Positions 10,764-23,231 of a stretch of DNA of 64,000 nt are shown piece after piece. A program made the translations under genes and the position numbers. The stretch's first letter is position 1. Each line of letters starts with the position of its first letter. This DNA is from Tupaia tana (lineage: Eukaryota; Chordata; Mammalia; Scandentia; Tupaiidae), in contig JAKSZU010000018.1 in the NCBI GenBank assembly GCA_026018925.1, positions 4,620,920-4,684,919 on the forward strand, in the 5' to 3' direction. The notes under the pieces are model-generated. The model worked only from the letters and a program-made list of their open reading frames with translations. It did not search any database and was not told the DNA's origin.

Positions 10764-12616
10764 CCCCGGGTCATGTTTTCAGGGGAGCTATTTTAAGGAC
10801 AGAGAAGCAACCCAACCTCTGAATGTGTGCAGGGGACCCAGCTGTGTTTGTTGGGGTTTCCTTTTTTTACAAAGTCAGGAGCTGAAAAGGCCTCCGAAAC
10901 ATGAACCCACCCAGTCAGTGAGTCTTCCATGTGGTTGGAAGGCAGGTTTTCCGCTGGGAATCTGATGAAGGTCATGGCCCTGCCTCCAGGGAAATGCACC
11001 TGCATTCCCATCGAGGGTCCACAGACTGGCTAGTGTAGCCACTGGCTTGTGCAAGTTCAGAAGAGTGGATCTGAGAAGGCTTCATTTTAGATGGTGAGCG
11101 TGGGCCCAGAGAGGTTTAGGATGGGCTCAACTTGGTGAGTCTAGACAAGTCTTAACTTTAATTTTTCTGCTAGAAACTATTATTTACTTGATTCTATCAG
11201 GCTCTCATTTCATCCGTGAAAATAGGATGGCTGGGGAAGGTCTTTGCTCGGAGAGGTTAGTGAAAAGGAGCCAGACCTCCAAAGTGGAGTGCTTGGCTTC
11301 CATGTAGAAGATGACTCCAGGTAGAGAAGGGACAGGATGAAGGTGGAAAGACAGGCAGGCTCTTGGCAGCAGGACCTTTTGATAGGCATGGGCCTCTGAA
11401 GGCAGTGGTGATGTAATTCAGTGTCCCCAGGAACACCAGACCCCAAGGTGGGTTCAAAGCCTCATGACTTGGGAACACTGCTGGGGCCTGGGTGCAGCTG
11501 TCAGGAGAACTGCTGTATCTCACGCTCACCCTCGGTGTGAAGGCGGGGCTGGGAGAACTTCCTTACCTCCCCAAGGACAGGCTGGAACACGATGGTCTTC
11601 ACATTCCCCTCCGCTGGGCCAAACTTCAGAAGGCATCTTCCCAACTTCAAGCCCCTGACCCTCCGCTTCTTAGAGCATTTACCTTAGAAAACTCACAACT
11701 AGAGATTCTTTCTCTGCCCCTCATAGATGTTCATCTTCTCCCGGCCTGTTGCTAGTTTTACAGCCCAGGAGTGTCTTTCTCAAGGACCTGGAAATCATCT
11801 CTTGGGAACGTAATAGTCAAGAAGGAGGTTGTCCTTATCTCCCAGTCTCTGTGGGACGGCCAGAACCTAACTTTAACAAATGCCAATAAGCAAATACAGA
11901 TGGCCTAATCACACCGACCCAGCCTCCCCCAGCATCCTCTGGTGCTTTCGCACTGGCTCACTCCAGTGCTTAAAAGCCCCACACCTTGTGTTTGAGCAGA
12001 GTGAGTTCAATCTCTCTCCCCTATTGTAGTAATCTTAAATGAAGTCTTCTTTGACTTTTTTAGCCCTGTCTTCCCCATTTTTCTTCCATGGGGCTCGGTT
12101 GTTGGCCAGGCTGGAAACTCCAGGGCCTCTGCTTGTGATGATCCAGGTAGAGCACAGGTAAGGCAAAGGCCCAGGGAAATGAGATGACAGGTGGCATACC
12201 CATGAAAGGAAGGTTTTGGAATGAAAGATAATGTAGCCCTGCCACACCAGGGGTGCTGCAGTATGTGCACCATTTTGCAAGCAATTTAATGAGATTGCTT
12301 TAAACACGACTTGATTTTAATTTGTAGGACAAAAATGAATGCATGGTTGATCCACAAGGCACTGTGACATGTTTCGTAAAAATGTATGCTAGTGCTTTAT
12401 AGTCAGGGGTTCTCTGATGCCAGGAGTGTCTGCTGATCTGTCTTTAGTGCTGTAAGAAACTGGGCTTTTCTTTTATCCAGCAGTTGCAGGATGGTATTTG
12501 ACTTGGAAATACCTATTTCTGGAACGTACAGTGTTCAAACAACACTTGTTTCTAATCTAAATGGCTTCCAATGGAGCTTGTGCTTATAGGATGACCCCTG
12601 ATCCTTACTAGTCTAC

Positions 12617-12915
12617 AAAGGGTCTTCAGAAAGTTTATGGGGCCCACTCCATGGTACAGTGGTATATACTGCTCACGAGGAGCTGGACCGCACATGGTGA
12701 CCACAGTTTGAATCCCTGAGTGCCCAAGATCCGACAGGCCGAAGCACTGGAAGAAGGGACTGTGGTGTGACCCAGCCTTGTGGGGGGTGCCCCTCCTGTG
12801 TGCACACATGTGCTGAGTCACGAATAGATGAAGTTCAAGGAAAATGTACGTGGCATGGATTTCACACTGTGGGGGCTAACTTCATACTTGCACTTAGTTT
12901 TCCACGAGCTTGTTC
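12617..12915. mobile_element. Mariner-like short element, group 2, split by a SINE
   Basis: The left part aaagggtcttcagaaagttt (12617-12640) and the right part from aagttcaaggaaaatgtacg (12831) to gttttccacgagcttgttcc match the ends and core of the group 2 element at 59519. The inserted SINE-B separates them. Confidence 0.5.
12641..12828 (+). mobile_element. SINE-B-like copy inside a mariner-like element
   Basis: The tRNA-like head ggcccactccatggtacagt, B-box-like gtttgaatccctg and body gaagcactggaagaaggg-actgtggtgtgaccc sit between the two parts of a group 2 mariner-like element. The flanks aagtttatgg and aagttcaagg may be a diverged target duplication. Confidence 0.55.
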
Positions 12916-13069
12916 CGGCCCCCGCGTATCGCCTCTTCCTGGGCATCTGGAGGAATGCGGGGTGGGCACTCCTCACTATGTCCTCCTCTGACCTGAGTTA
13001 ATGCAGCTGTTCTTTCAGCTCTCCATTCCTGACTGTGGCTCTGTCCTTTCTCTTAAAAATGCCTTCCTG

Positions 13070-13222
13070 GGGGCCAGCAGGTGGTGTATGTTTGGGGCAC
13101 TGGACTCCCACAGGGCTGACTGCGGTTCAAGTACTGGACCTGGCAAGTTGACTTTTTCATTCCCCTCAAGCCCTCTCTCTTTCTGGTAAGAGCTTGTACC
13201 CCATAATAAATTAAAAAAAAAA
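13070..13222 (+). mobile_element. SINE-A copy with internal deletion
   Basis: The head gggggccagcaggtggtgta and B box ggttcaagtactgg are present. The body jumps to ctctctctttctggtaagag and ends in an A11 tail, so most of the middle is missing. Confidence 0.85.
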
Positions 13223-13227
13223 AGTAA

Positions 13228-13485
13228 TTGGATCCAGCAGATGATAAAGCAGTTACATAGCTGGACTCCCACATGGCCGACTGAGGTTGGAGTCCCAGAC
13301 CTGATGGCTTGAAAATCATGCTGGGTGTGTGTGCGCCCAACATTCCAGGAGGAGAATGGAGGAGAAGGGACTGCGGCGTGACCATCCCCTCAGGGGGTCA
13401 TTTCTCACTTTCTCTCTCACTGTCTCTGTCTCTCTCTCTCCAGTGAGCGCACATGCCTTAAGGTAAAAACAAATAAAAAACCCAA
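13228..13485 (+). mobile_element. SINE-A copy
   Basis: Head ggatccagcagatgataaag, ctggactcccacatggccga, body gaatggaggagaagggactg, CT-rich run and the tail ccttaaggtaaaaacaaat are in order. It starts 6 bases after the tail of the previous copy. Confidence 0.88.
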
Positions 13486-14210
13486 ATGCTAGTAATAAAT
13501 AAAGCTAAATAATTCTTTTGAAAAAATGTCTTTCTCACACTATTTTGTCACTTCACATTGAGGTTTGTGCGTTCATGGACAGTTTCACGGACATCTCATT
13601 TAAGGTTAGTGTGAGAGCTAGAAAGACTAGAAAGACTCCTCTGCCCTCCCCGTGAACACTGGGTATCGTGACTGAAGGCGTGGAGAGCAGGCAGACCTCA
13701 GCTGCGGGGGCCTCTTTTCTCTTGTCGCCGACTTACTCTAAAGACGTGCTTCTGGTGGCCAGGATGGGGATGCTGCTAAGTAACGCGTGGTGCAGAAGCA
13801 CTGGCAATGTCCCTCATTTAACCAGATCAAGTCTTTATTTCCAATGGAGGGAATGAGGACTTGCAGGAGAGGCTGCCTGGGGATGAGGCCTGTGGAAGAG
13901 CAGGAGGCCGGGGTGGGGCGGAGGTGCAGGGACTGGTACAGGGTGATGCTCTGGGAGGCTTGATCACATGGGAGACTCTGGGCTCGAGTCTGGAGACGCC
14001 CCTGAGTACGCCAGGCCCTCGTGTGCCCGTGGTCCGGGGCTGGCTCAGGCTGGGGGTGGATCACAGCGTTTAGACCCTGTTGGCATTACCGTCTCTCTAT
14101 AGCTCTCCTGCTCTTGAAAGAATGATGACAGCACATGGGGGAGTGGGCATCACTTTCCCTCCTACAGGCTGGGTTACTGAGTCTGAGTCTGAGCTAGAGA
14201 ACCATGACTT

Positions 14211-14459
14211 TTTTTTTTTTTTTGAGAGGTTTATTGCTATAGGGCACGTGTGCTCGCCAGAAAGAGAGAGACAGAAAGCGAGAAATCGCCCCGCATGGGG
14301 GATGGCCATGCCACAATCCCTTCTCCATTCTCCTCTTGGGATCTTGGGCATGCACGCACACATGCCCAGAGTGAGTTTAAGCCACCGGGTCCGGGACTCA
14401 AACTGTGACCGACTAAATGGGAGTCCAGCGACATAGCCATTATGCCAACTGCTGGTCCC
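14211..14459 (-). mobile_element. SINE-A copy, with target-site duplication
   Basis: T tract, gaggtttattgctatagggc, body with ccccgcatggggg, and head complement aactgctggtccc are all present. The flanks are GAGAACCATGACTT (14197-14210) and GAGAACCACGACTT (14460-14473). Confidence 0.93.
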
Positions 14460-14918
14460 GAGAACCACGACTTTAAGACACGGTGGTGCTTGTGTCTTGT
14501 GGATGTGCTCTCTGCCCGGGCTCTGTGGCACCTGACCTTGGCTTGTCCCATTTCTGGCTTTGCCTCTGTCATTCAGCTCTGGCAGCTTGATATAACCTTG
14601 GCAAATCATGTGGCCAAGATAGAACCAAAGAATCCCACTGCTGGATTTCAAAATCAGGCAACGTAACTGGCATTTCTTCACGTCGTGCAATGACAGCTGC
14701 CTAGGAGGCGGCTGGGGTGGTGGCCATGCTTAGCCCTGGGCCGGGTCTTCCTGTGTGTGCTGTCGCTGCGAACTCAGTCAGTTGGTCGTGACTTCACACC
14801 TGAACTCTGACGCTCTCGGTTTAGTGGGGCAGGCCATGCCTTTACGGAGAGGAAGGATGACGTAACTAACTGAGGGCTCACGCAGAGAGACTGAGCAATG
14901 CTGCTATTCAGGCCAGGA

Positions 14919-14987
14919 GACAGCCGGGCGGACCGGACAGGGACAGCCGGGCGGACCGGACAGGGACAGCCGGGCAGACCAGACAGG
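14919..14987. repeat. Minisatellite, 23-bp unit x 3
   Basis: There are three head-to-tail units: 14919-14941, 14942-14964 and 14965-14987. Each starts gacagccgggcggaccgg. Units 1 and 2 are identical; unit 3 has two G/C to A changes. Confidence 0.95.
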
Positions 14988-15579
14988 TAGTTGCTTTGAG
15001 CTGGGGGCGAGAGGGGGTCCTATTTTCTAGTTTTCTCTCATTTCCCAGAAGAGGCGACTGGAGATTCAGAAGGAATAAGTAACCTGTCCATGGTGGCCTC
15101 ACCTTAGCCAACTACCCTTCTGAGAGCTGTGGCCTAATGCCCCCACACTCAATCATCCCACCCCTGAGCTCTCTGGCTGTGCGCCGATGACTGGCGGCTG
15201 TGACCACCTGTGCCCACCAGGGCCAGGATCACAGATCTCGAAGATGCTTTGGAGCTGCGGTTGGCAGTGAGCACGGCGGAGAAGGCGGGAATGGTCCCGG
15301 TGCGCTCCTCGTGCTCACGGCCAGCAGCACGCTGCTTCCTGTGAAGGCCTGTGGGGCTGAGGCAGCACCAGGAGAAGCCCACGTCCCACGGGGGTCCCCT
15401 GGCATTGCACTGATGCTGTGAGCCTGGATGTGATGAGGACGTGTCAGGCTTGTCTTTTCCTTTTAATCTCTGGGATTTTATTTTATTCAGAATCTTGACC
15501 AAGCAGGAATTCTCTACTTAGCCGAAAAATGCAGACTTTTCTGGTAGGTTCCATTATTTAGAAGCTGAATAGGTTTATA

Positions 15580-15775
15580 TCTTGTGGTTTAAAGATACAT
15601 CTGAGAACAGTATGATCCTACTTTAAAAATATATCTATGATTAGAAAGAGATATACCAGAACCCAAGTAATGATTCTCTCTCCAGGTAATTAACATTAAA
15701 ATGATACTTCCCTCTATTTTAAATTTTCTTTACAGTAATCATGATTACTATAATAATCAGAAAAAGAAATGGGAA
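15580..15775 (+). mobile_element. L1 3' end fragment (old L1M type)
   Basis: The run from gtttaaagatacatctgag through ttctctctccaggtaattaa, ttttaaattttctttacag and attactataataatcag to an A-rich end matches the general layout of old L1 3' ends. Confidence 0.5.
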
Positions 15776-15942
15776 ACTCAAAAATTACACAGGGATTAAA
15801 CAATGTGGTTTCTGATTTGCTCTTACTCTTCATGATTATTTTTTACAACGCATTGACATTAAGTAACTTTACAGAGTTGTGCAATCACCTCGTTTTTCAA
15901 TATTTCCATCCGTCCCCCCAAAAGCCCTTGGGTCCATTTGTA

Positions 15943-16023
15943 TTGGATTGTCAGAAAAGTCATGATGTATTTTTCTATGTTTTTAATATGCAAAAATGTG
16001 TCATGACTTTTCCAACAACCCAG
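15943..16023. mobile_element. Palindromic mariner-type MITE, 81 bp, flanked by TA
   Basis: The left end TTGGATTGTCAGAAAAGTCA and the right end TGACTTTTCCAACAACCCAG are inverted copies. The middle (tttttctatg / caaaaatgtg) is also palindromic. TA stands at both edges (15941-15942, 16024-16025), as for Tc1/mariner insertion. Size and design resemble the human MADE1 element, but the sequence differs. Confidence 0.8.
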
Positions 16024-16059
16024 TACTAACTCTCCACGTCCACTGCAGAACCGAGATGA

Positions 16060-16345
16060 TGACTAATCCACTTCTGTCTCTACAGATTTGCCTGTTCTGA
16101 ATGTTTCATATAAATGGAATAATACAATCGCACGGTTTTGGTCCCGTCACTTAGTTCACTGTTTTCGAGATTTCTCTACATAGTGCCAAGCATCAGTACC
16201 TCACTCCTTCTTACGGCTGGTAACAATCGCTGGCATGGCTCGTGGCGGGGTGTTCATCCACTCACTAATGGATGGGCTTTTGTTGTTTCCACTTTTTGTC
16301 TGTTAGGAACAATGCTGCTCTCAACATCGACATACAAGGGCCAGG
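16060..16345 (-). mobile_element. L1 3' region fragment
   Basis: Phrases typical of the antisense of L1 3' sequence occur in order: tttcatataaatggaataat, cacttagttcactgttttcg, cactcactaatggatgggc, tttccactttttgtctgtta and aacaatgctgctctcaacat. Confidence 0.7.
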
Positions 16346-17789
16346 TTTACCGGAAATCCCTAGACTAGTAAGATCAGATCCTCACACATCTCCCCGAGAG
16401 AGTCCCTTTAAAAGAGTAGGGTCCTTGGTCTTGCCACAACCGGACAAGCTGGTTTCACAGGCGGAGAACATCAGGATCTCAACAGGACTTGCAGAAGCTA
16501 CCTCTGAGAAGTGCTGGAAAGAAGTAGATTTTTCTAATCACTGGTCGCACATCTTCTGAGGGCTGGGCCCACAGGCACACAGTGTGGCCTTACCTTGGGA
16601 CTCCTGAGTTCAAATGGCTTCACGTGGAAATAGTGTACCCAGGTAGGCTGCCCGTGTGGAGAAGGAAAGGCAGGGAGGCGGAAGGGAAACTGGAAGCCAT
16701 TTCTGAGCCCCCAGGGAGTCTAGCTTCAGGACTCTTCTCTGTCCTGGTATCTAACTGGGGTGTGATAGATGTTCAAATCCATCTGATTTGAAAAGGCCAA
16801 GGCTGTATCACTCTCTCTGTACTTACGGTCATATGTGTCTACATTTCTACAGATTGGCTTCCATTTCGAGAGCAGGAATCATGTTTAAGATCAAGCCCTT
16901 CCTGTCTCACCCGAGGGAGAAGAAAGTGAGTGGTGGGGTGTGGTCTGTGAATCTGGGACTCAGGGAAGGAAGACACCAGGGACAAAGAGAGAGATCCCAG
17001 CTGGTGTTCAAGGAAGCTTGAGGCTCAAATTTTGGGAGGATAATTGGTAATATGGACCGGTAATAAGAGGAGCCAAGATTCAGACGTGGGCTCTTGGTCC
17101 AAGGCTTTTTTTGTGGGATCAGGACACATGAGGGGGGAGGTCCCGGTCAACTGCCCCCAGTCTCCCCGGTGTCTCTGTGAAGCTTCTGAACCTCCACTAA
17201 GTGGTTCTGAGCATATAATCCCAGAGCTTTTAGCTCCTGCACATGGAGCCCCAGACTTACCTTCACCTTTGCCTTAAAGCTGAGAGTGGGCCAGGTTCTT
17301 TCTCTATAAAGTCACCCTTGTATTATTTTGCTTATCCCTTGTGTCCTATTTACTTAGGCATGAGGATTTGACAAATCATTTTTAGCATGTGCCTCATAAG
17401 CTGCAAATCTTATTGTTTTTTGATTCATAAGCATTTCTTAATTGCTTTGCTAATAGAGATCTTGCCAATTTCATTTTAGAAAGTGCATATATTGAAACAT
17501 TCAACAGTCAAACAATAGCAACCAAAAAACCTTGGTAGGAAATAAGTTTGCAAAATATAAAGCCAGGTCTCCATGTGTAACACTTGATGTAGAACTGAAG
17601 CAATTATCTATACAATTTGGACTTGAAATTGTTTTTAGAAGGGCCAATAATCTGAAAGTGAACATTTTTCTTTTTAAATTAACTTTTTGGCTTTTGTTTC
17701 TATTTTACTGACTTTAGGGGGAAAAAACAAATAGAGAAGTAACTGATTTGGAGGTCACGTTTAAACATGAGTTTTTTTCTATTCATTTA

Positions 17790-18250
17790 GTCAGTCAATA
17801 ATCATTTGTTGAGACTCTACTTCGGCCTGGCTGGAAATGCACTAACTCAATAGTGTAGGCGCCTGCTTGAAAGGCGACATATGGCAGGCACGAGTGTGTG
17901 CACGTGAAAAATAGTGTTGTCATGCAGACAGAGGGGCGACGACAAAGTGCTTGGGGCATGGAATGATGGCCGGCCGGGGCTAGATCACAGGGTTCAGAAG
18001 AGATAGCCTCGAATGTGCTAAAAATCAGAACACTGGGTGGAGAGGACGAGGGTTGTCTGGGGGGAGGAAGTGTGGCTGTTCTGTGAGAAACTGCTGGGTG
18101 CCTGGGAAGAAGTGGATGTGAGCGAGGAGAGCAGCACAGGGAGACCAGCCAGGAGACCAGAACTGCAATGGGGGCTGGCCAGGACTTCAGTGAGCAGAGG
18201 GTGGCTCCCAGGGGCTGGAAGGGATAGGGCAGGAGCCTCAGAGATGATGC
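17790..18250 (+). repeat. Ancient dispersed repeat, family not named
   Basis: It begins tcatttgttgagactctact and later carries gggagaccagccaggagacc, a common phrase of an old mammalian repeat that I cannot assign with certainty. Confidence 0.4.
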
Positions 18251-18474
18251 GGTCCAGCGTGGTGACTGGGTGGTTGGTGACACTACTACGGAGCTGGGAG
18301 ATAGGGAATACACAGGAGAACCAGCTCAGAGACACTGTGACAGGACGAATGGAACAGGTGTAGATGGGGTTGCTGATAGTATTTTAATGACCAAATTAGT
18401 TTCTTTCCCACAAAAATGAATTTAAAATATGTTTAAGATGGTTAATTTGTCTGGTCAATATGGAAGTGTCCTGC

Positions 18475-18855
18475 CAGGTAGGTGAAGGTTGGCTCCCCCA
18501 AAGTTCATGTATTGGCAACTTAATCCCAATACAGCCGTGCTGGGAGGTGGGGTCTAATGGGAGGTGTTTAGGTCCCTCGAGGAGGACTCAGGTCTCTCAG
18601 CCTCTGTGTGGATTAACGCTGTTATTTTGGCAGTGGGCTTCTTTCAAATGCTAATTCAGCCCCCTCTTTTCCTCTCTCACCCAGGTGGTTCCTTTGACCA
18701 CATTATTTTTCAGTAAGAAGGCCCTGACCAGAGGTGGCTCTTCCACCTCAGACTTACCAGAATACCACAACCATGAGTCACATGAGTGTCTGCTGTTTAT
18801 ATGTCAGCCAGTCCGTGGTGTTCTGTCAGAGCAACACGAAGTGGACTAAGACATT
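18475..18855 (+). mobile_element. MaLR LTR (MST/MLT1-like)
   Basis: The order is cccaaagttcatgtattggc, gggaggtggggtctaatggg-aggtgttta, a CT-rich middle, and gagcaacacgaagtggacta-ag. This is the usual MST/MLT1 LTR plan. No internal retroviral sequence is attached, so it is a solo LTR. Confidence 0.65.
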
Positions 18856-19129
18856 TCTCATTCAGTTAGAGGCAAGCTTCTGGGACTTGGTGTCAATGAT
18901 GTTGAAGGAGGCATTTTCTGACTTAATGCCTTACCCTGAGCGCAGGACTCTGTGGTCCATCCCTTCCCTAGAAAGATGCTCAGCTTTCCATCTGGGTTAT
19001 CAGAAGATGGTATTTCCTGGTCTGTCTCAGACACTGAGGATTTTGCAATAAGTTTAGAAAATCAGTCCACAGCTCAGCTCATGTTAGTTCACTGAAACAT
19101 TCCTTAGGGGGTTAGTAAATACTAAGAAC

Positions 19130-19330
19130 TTCGCATTCATGATCTTCAGTCCTTACAACAACCCAGTGAACAGGTGGGATTAATCTCACTCTGCCGGTGG
19201 GGAAACCGAGGCTGAGAGACAGTAGTCTCATTTCTACAGTCACGTAGCCAAGATGTGAGCTGAGCTCGCTCCTCGCTGCTGCAGCTCCAGGCCCCGTCTC
19301 CCAGGACCTCGCGTGCTGCAGGCTCTGATC
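19130..19330 (-). mobile_element. MIR fragment
   Basis: Complement of MIR: ttcagtccttacaacaaccc, ggtgggattaatctcactct, ggggaaaccgaggctgagag. Confidence 0.6.
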
Positions 19331-20222
19331 ACAGGCTCTCTATTACCAGAGTGCAGAGTTCTTTATGGGGCCATTTTGTCAGTGACAAAACTATAACTCG
19401 TATGTTCAACATGATTGATATCTTACTGGGACTTGAAATAACGAGGAATGATGGCTAGGTCTTCAATTTATTTTTCTTCCTCAATTAATATAACAGCTAA
19501 GATAAGGGGTGTTAAACTGGCTTAATTGGGTTGCCACTATAACTAATGGCTTGATTTTATCCAAACTAGCATTTTTAAAGTGGAATCAATCTAAATAATC
19601 TTATGATATCCCCCATGCAGTCTGGAGCTCAAATCTATGAAAAAAAGAAATGAGGTTATCTCACTGACGTTCAGGTCTCCTATTCCCGGTCTGGGCTGCT
19701 GTTATTCAGTTGTTCAGTAGTCATTTTACTATGGAGCTGAATAACATTTTTGTTTTTCTTTTCGTCAACCTAAATGCACTTTGAACAACATTTCAATTTT
19801 GAATCAGCTGGCATTATCAGACCATCTATCATACAGGGGACTAAGAGAAAAGACATGTTGGGACGTGATGTATCTCAGCCCCTTGAAAAATCATTGTCTT
19901 TTTGTATTCCTTTTTAATTTTACAGCTGTTATGCATGGTTCTATGTCTGTGTGTCTTCTTGATAACCCACATCACAGTTTTCACTGAGAGACTCACACAC
20001 ACTTTATACAAGTTGCTAAGTCATGAAAACATGCAACTGAGTTAAGTGGCAATTTGACTGTTTTTATGCTACCACTTCCCTAGTCTTTTAAATGGAAATA
20101 GTTGGGGAATACGACACTTTCAATAATCATGCAAAAACTTAATATGGACTCTGAAGACAGTATGGGCTTCCTAGTTCAAACTATTTCATATACACTGAGT
20201 CTTAGGAAGCACTAACAGAGAG

Positions 20223-20228
<6 letters not shown>

Positions 20229-20260
<32 letters not shown>
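20229..20260. repeat. (CA)n microsatellite
   Basis: About 16 uninterrupted CA units lie between ttttacaca and ccttcttcttc. Confidence 0.97.
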
Positions 20261-20261
<1 letters not shown>

Positions 20262-21820
20262 TCTTCTTCTAAATTCTGAACAGCATGGGTGCTAGGATAG
20301 GGGCTTTTGGATTTACTGACGCAAACTATTTGCCTTTGCTGTTTAGAGTCACCATTTCGATCCTCTTTGAGGACATAAGAACCCTATTCAATAACAATCA
20401 TGGAACACTGAACTTTGCAAATTCTGAGCAGGAGGAAGAGTGAAAGAGGTCATGGGTGAGAGGGAGAGGTGGAATACCAGCCCCATAGAATCTTGAGCAA
20501 CAGTGGCAAGCCAGGAAGCAGCAGCCACCAGGCCTTCCTCATGTGACCATTCCCAGTGGGATTCCAGAACTCTTATGAGAAATCACTTGTGACAGTTTCC
20601 AGCCCACATCAGACAGTGAGACTAACCTTTGACTTTCCTGGTGATTATCTGAGCAGAAGCAGTGCTCACACTGGGATTTTCCCAGTGCTAATTGCTACTA
20701 CTTTTGTTGTCAGCACATCCTCAAAGGAATTTCATTTTATTGCATTCCTGAGTGTTTTTTCTCCCTTTTAGTATTTTCCTTGTTATTATTATCATTGAAC
20801 AATAACATGTTCTTGAAGTCTTTAATAAAATAGCTCCTGTACTCTGAAGCTACTCTCTTAGCTCTTTTCAGAAAATTTGGACCACATAAAGCCAATGATA
20901 TTCATCTGAAAAGATAAATGCTTGCCAACATTAAAGGTTATACCCTTGTAATCTATAGGATTAAAGACTTTACTCGTCATTTAACTACAGCTAGTTCTAA
21001 CTTACCAAAACAAAATCATTTCAGTTATATTGAAACATAGTGATCAGGGAATTTGTAGCTCATTAAAACTGGTAACAGTTTAAGAAAAATACTATGAGTA
21101 TTCTGTTGGCTACAAAGCATCTCTTATCTATAGCCTAAGTATTATCAATATTATTAAGCAAGATTCTAGAATTCATCTATTCAAGTCTGAGACTTCAAGC
21201 TAATAAGTACAAAGTCTCTTTATTTCTATTTACATAAGATCAATTTCCAGCCCTTTGTCTTTTATATTACTCCAGTCTGATTCCATAGTTTCTAGCTTCT
21301 AGGAGGTACCCAAAAGAAAACACTAATTTTTATACTGCTTTATAATTATTCTGAATTGAATAAGTAGAGGTGCGTGTAGCAAGTTATGTTGCTATCACTT
21401 CTACCTTTTGCAAAATATAACAGGGAATACAGAATGCATGATTTTCTTTGTTCTTTCTGCAGAAATCCTATCACTCACTTTTCCTGATAGAATTGGCCCA
21501 TCAGAAGATGAGGATAATCCTTGAATAAAAGATGTTAAGAATCTATCTATAGGATAAGTAGATGCTTAGAGAATACGTGAATGGTTACAGCTCTCCAGCA
21601 GAGTAGGTATATGCTGTCTCTGTACCTATGTATTTGTTAAGTTTTCACTGAAACAAAATCATTCATGTATAATAACATACGACTTGAAGAATTTTCACAA
21701 TCCAAAATCCATGAACATGGTATATCTCCCTATTTGTATAGGCATTAAAATTATCTTAACCAATCATTTGTAGTTTTTAGTGTAGAGTACTTGGACATCT
21801 TTCTTTAAATTTATACCTTG

Positions 21821-22061
21821 TGGGGCCAGCAGATGGCATAGTGGTTACATTGCTGGACTCCCACATGGTTGACCACTGTTTGAGTCCTAGACCTAGTGGC
21901 TTGAAACTCACACTGAGTGCATGTGCATACTTGCCCAAAATCCTGGGAGGAGAATGAATTGTAGTATGGTCATTCCCCTGGGGAGTGATTTCTCACTTCT
22001 CTCACTGTCTCTGTTACTCCAGCACGCTCATGTACCCTAACGGAAAAACCTCAGAAAAAAC
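21821..22061 (+). mobile_element. SINE-A copy, with target-site duplication
   Basis: Head tggggccagcagatggcata, cattgctggactcccacatg, body and the tail accctaacggaaaaacctca are in order. Flanks are AAATTTATACCTTG (21807-21820) and AAATTTGTATCTTG (22062-22075). Confidence 0.92.
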
Positions 22062-22075
22062 AAATTTGTATCTTG

Positions 22076-23160
22076 CTATTCAATGTTTTTGATGCTACTA
22101 CAAATAGTATCTCTTTAAATTTCATTTTTCAATTGTTCATTGACAGAAAATAATTTTATGTACTGATCTTGTATTTGATGACATTTACTAAATTCACTAA
22201 TTCGCTAATGGATGTTTTTCTCCCTTCCTTATTCTCTCTGTATTTCACTTTGATGTTTTCTATAGATTTATATTTCAGGTCCCAAATCTTGTGTCATGCT
22301 GTGAAATCTACCTATTGAGTTCTTAATATCAGATTATATGCATTTCAGTTCTGAGATATCCATTTGATCCTTTCTTATAAATCCCAAGTCATTGGTATAA
22401 TTCTGTCTTAATCTATCTTTTATTCTATTTTCTTGAACATATTAGTCATAATTATCTTAAAGTTCTTATGTGCTAATTCAATATATGGATTCTCTGTAGG
22501 TCTGATTTTTTTCTCTTGATGATCAATGATAGACTTTGATTCTTTGACAGAGGCTCCAGATGACATGCTCTAGTATGGATTCCTTCCCCTCTTGTGTTAG
22601 CCAGATGAAAGGAAGCCTGCCTCATCAATGTCATTGAGCTGGGTCACGCTGGGTTGCAGGTTTAGCAAGACTCAGTCAACTTCCAGTTTATTCTGAAATA
22701 TCTTCTTTTTTTTTTTTTTAAAGAAATTTTTGCTATGGGGTGTATGTGCTTGCTGGAGAGACAGAGACAGAAAGTGAGAAATCACTCCCCCAAGGGGGAT
22801 AACCATGCCACAGTCCCTTATCTTCTGTTCTCCTCTCAGATCTTGGGCACCCATGCACACCTGCCCAGCATGAGTCCAGGCTGCCAGATCTGAACTTGAA
22901 CTATGGTCAACTACCTGGGAGTCCAGTGACATAAACATTATGCCATCTGCCGGTCCCTCAGAAATATCTTAAATGAAAGAATGGTTATGTGTTTGAGAAG
23001 GACTTGCTTCCTCTGGTAGGTTTCTGTTTCCTGTGAGACCCCAGGGGATTTCCTCTGTCCTTTAAAGCCCCTCATTTCCAGCCTATCATATCAGCTCCTC
23101 CCAACTCACTAACATTCTGACTTCTTTCCTTGCATCCTAGGCCCTCTGCCTGGGCCAGGA
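22076..23160. mobile_element. Old L1-like sequence, interrupted by a SINE
   Basis: The phrases tttaaatttcatttttcaat-tgttcattg, cttgtatttgatgacattta and atttcagttctgagatatcc are typical of antisense L1 text. SINE-A 22704-22956 splits the block. Limits and orientation are uncertain. Confidence 0.45.
22704..22956 (-). mobile_element. SINE-A copy, with target-site duplication
   Basis: T14 tail, tttttgctatggggtgtatg, body, and head complement catctgccggtccc are present. Flanks tctgaaatatctt and cagaaatatctt are a diverged duplication. Confidence 0.9.
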
Positions 23161-23231
23161 CTGACTCTCATTCAGAATCAGAAAATACCCTTTGAGGAAA
23201 TGAACAAATGACTGTCTTACATTCTTTTTTT

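Noticed and set aside
14097-14690. A 197-codon open frame on the minus strand
   Set aside because: Most of it is SINE-A sequence in sense. Similar peptides (SLDSHVV..SSPGPGGL) recur at every copy.
20229-20260. CRISPR-like or regulatory array
   Set aside because: It is a plain CA microsatellite. No spaced repeats of CRISPR type occur anywhere in the window.
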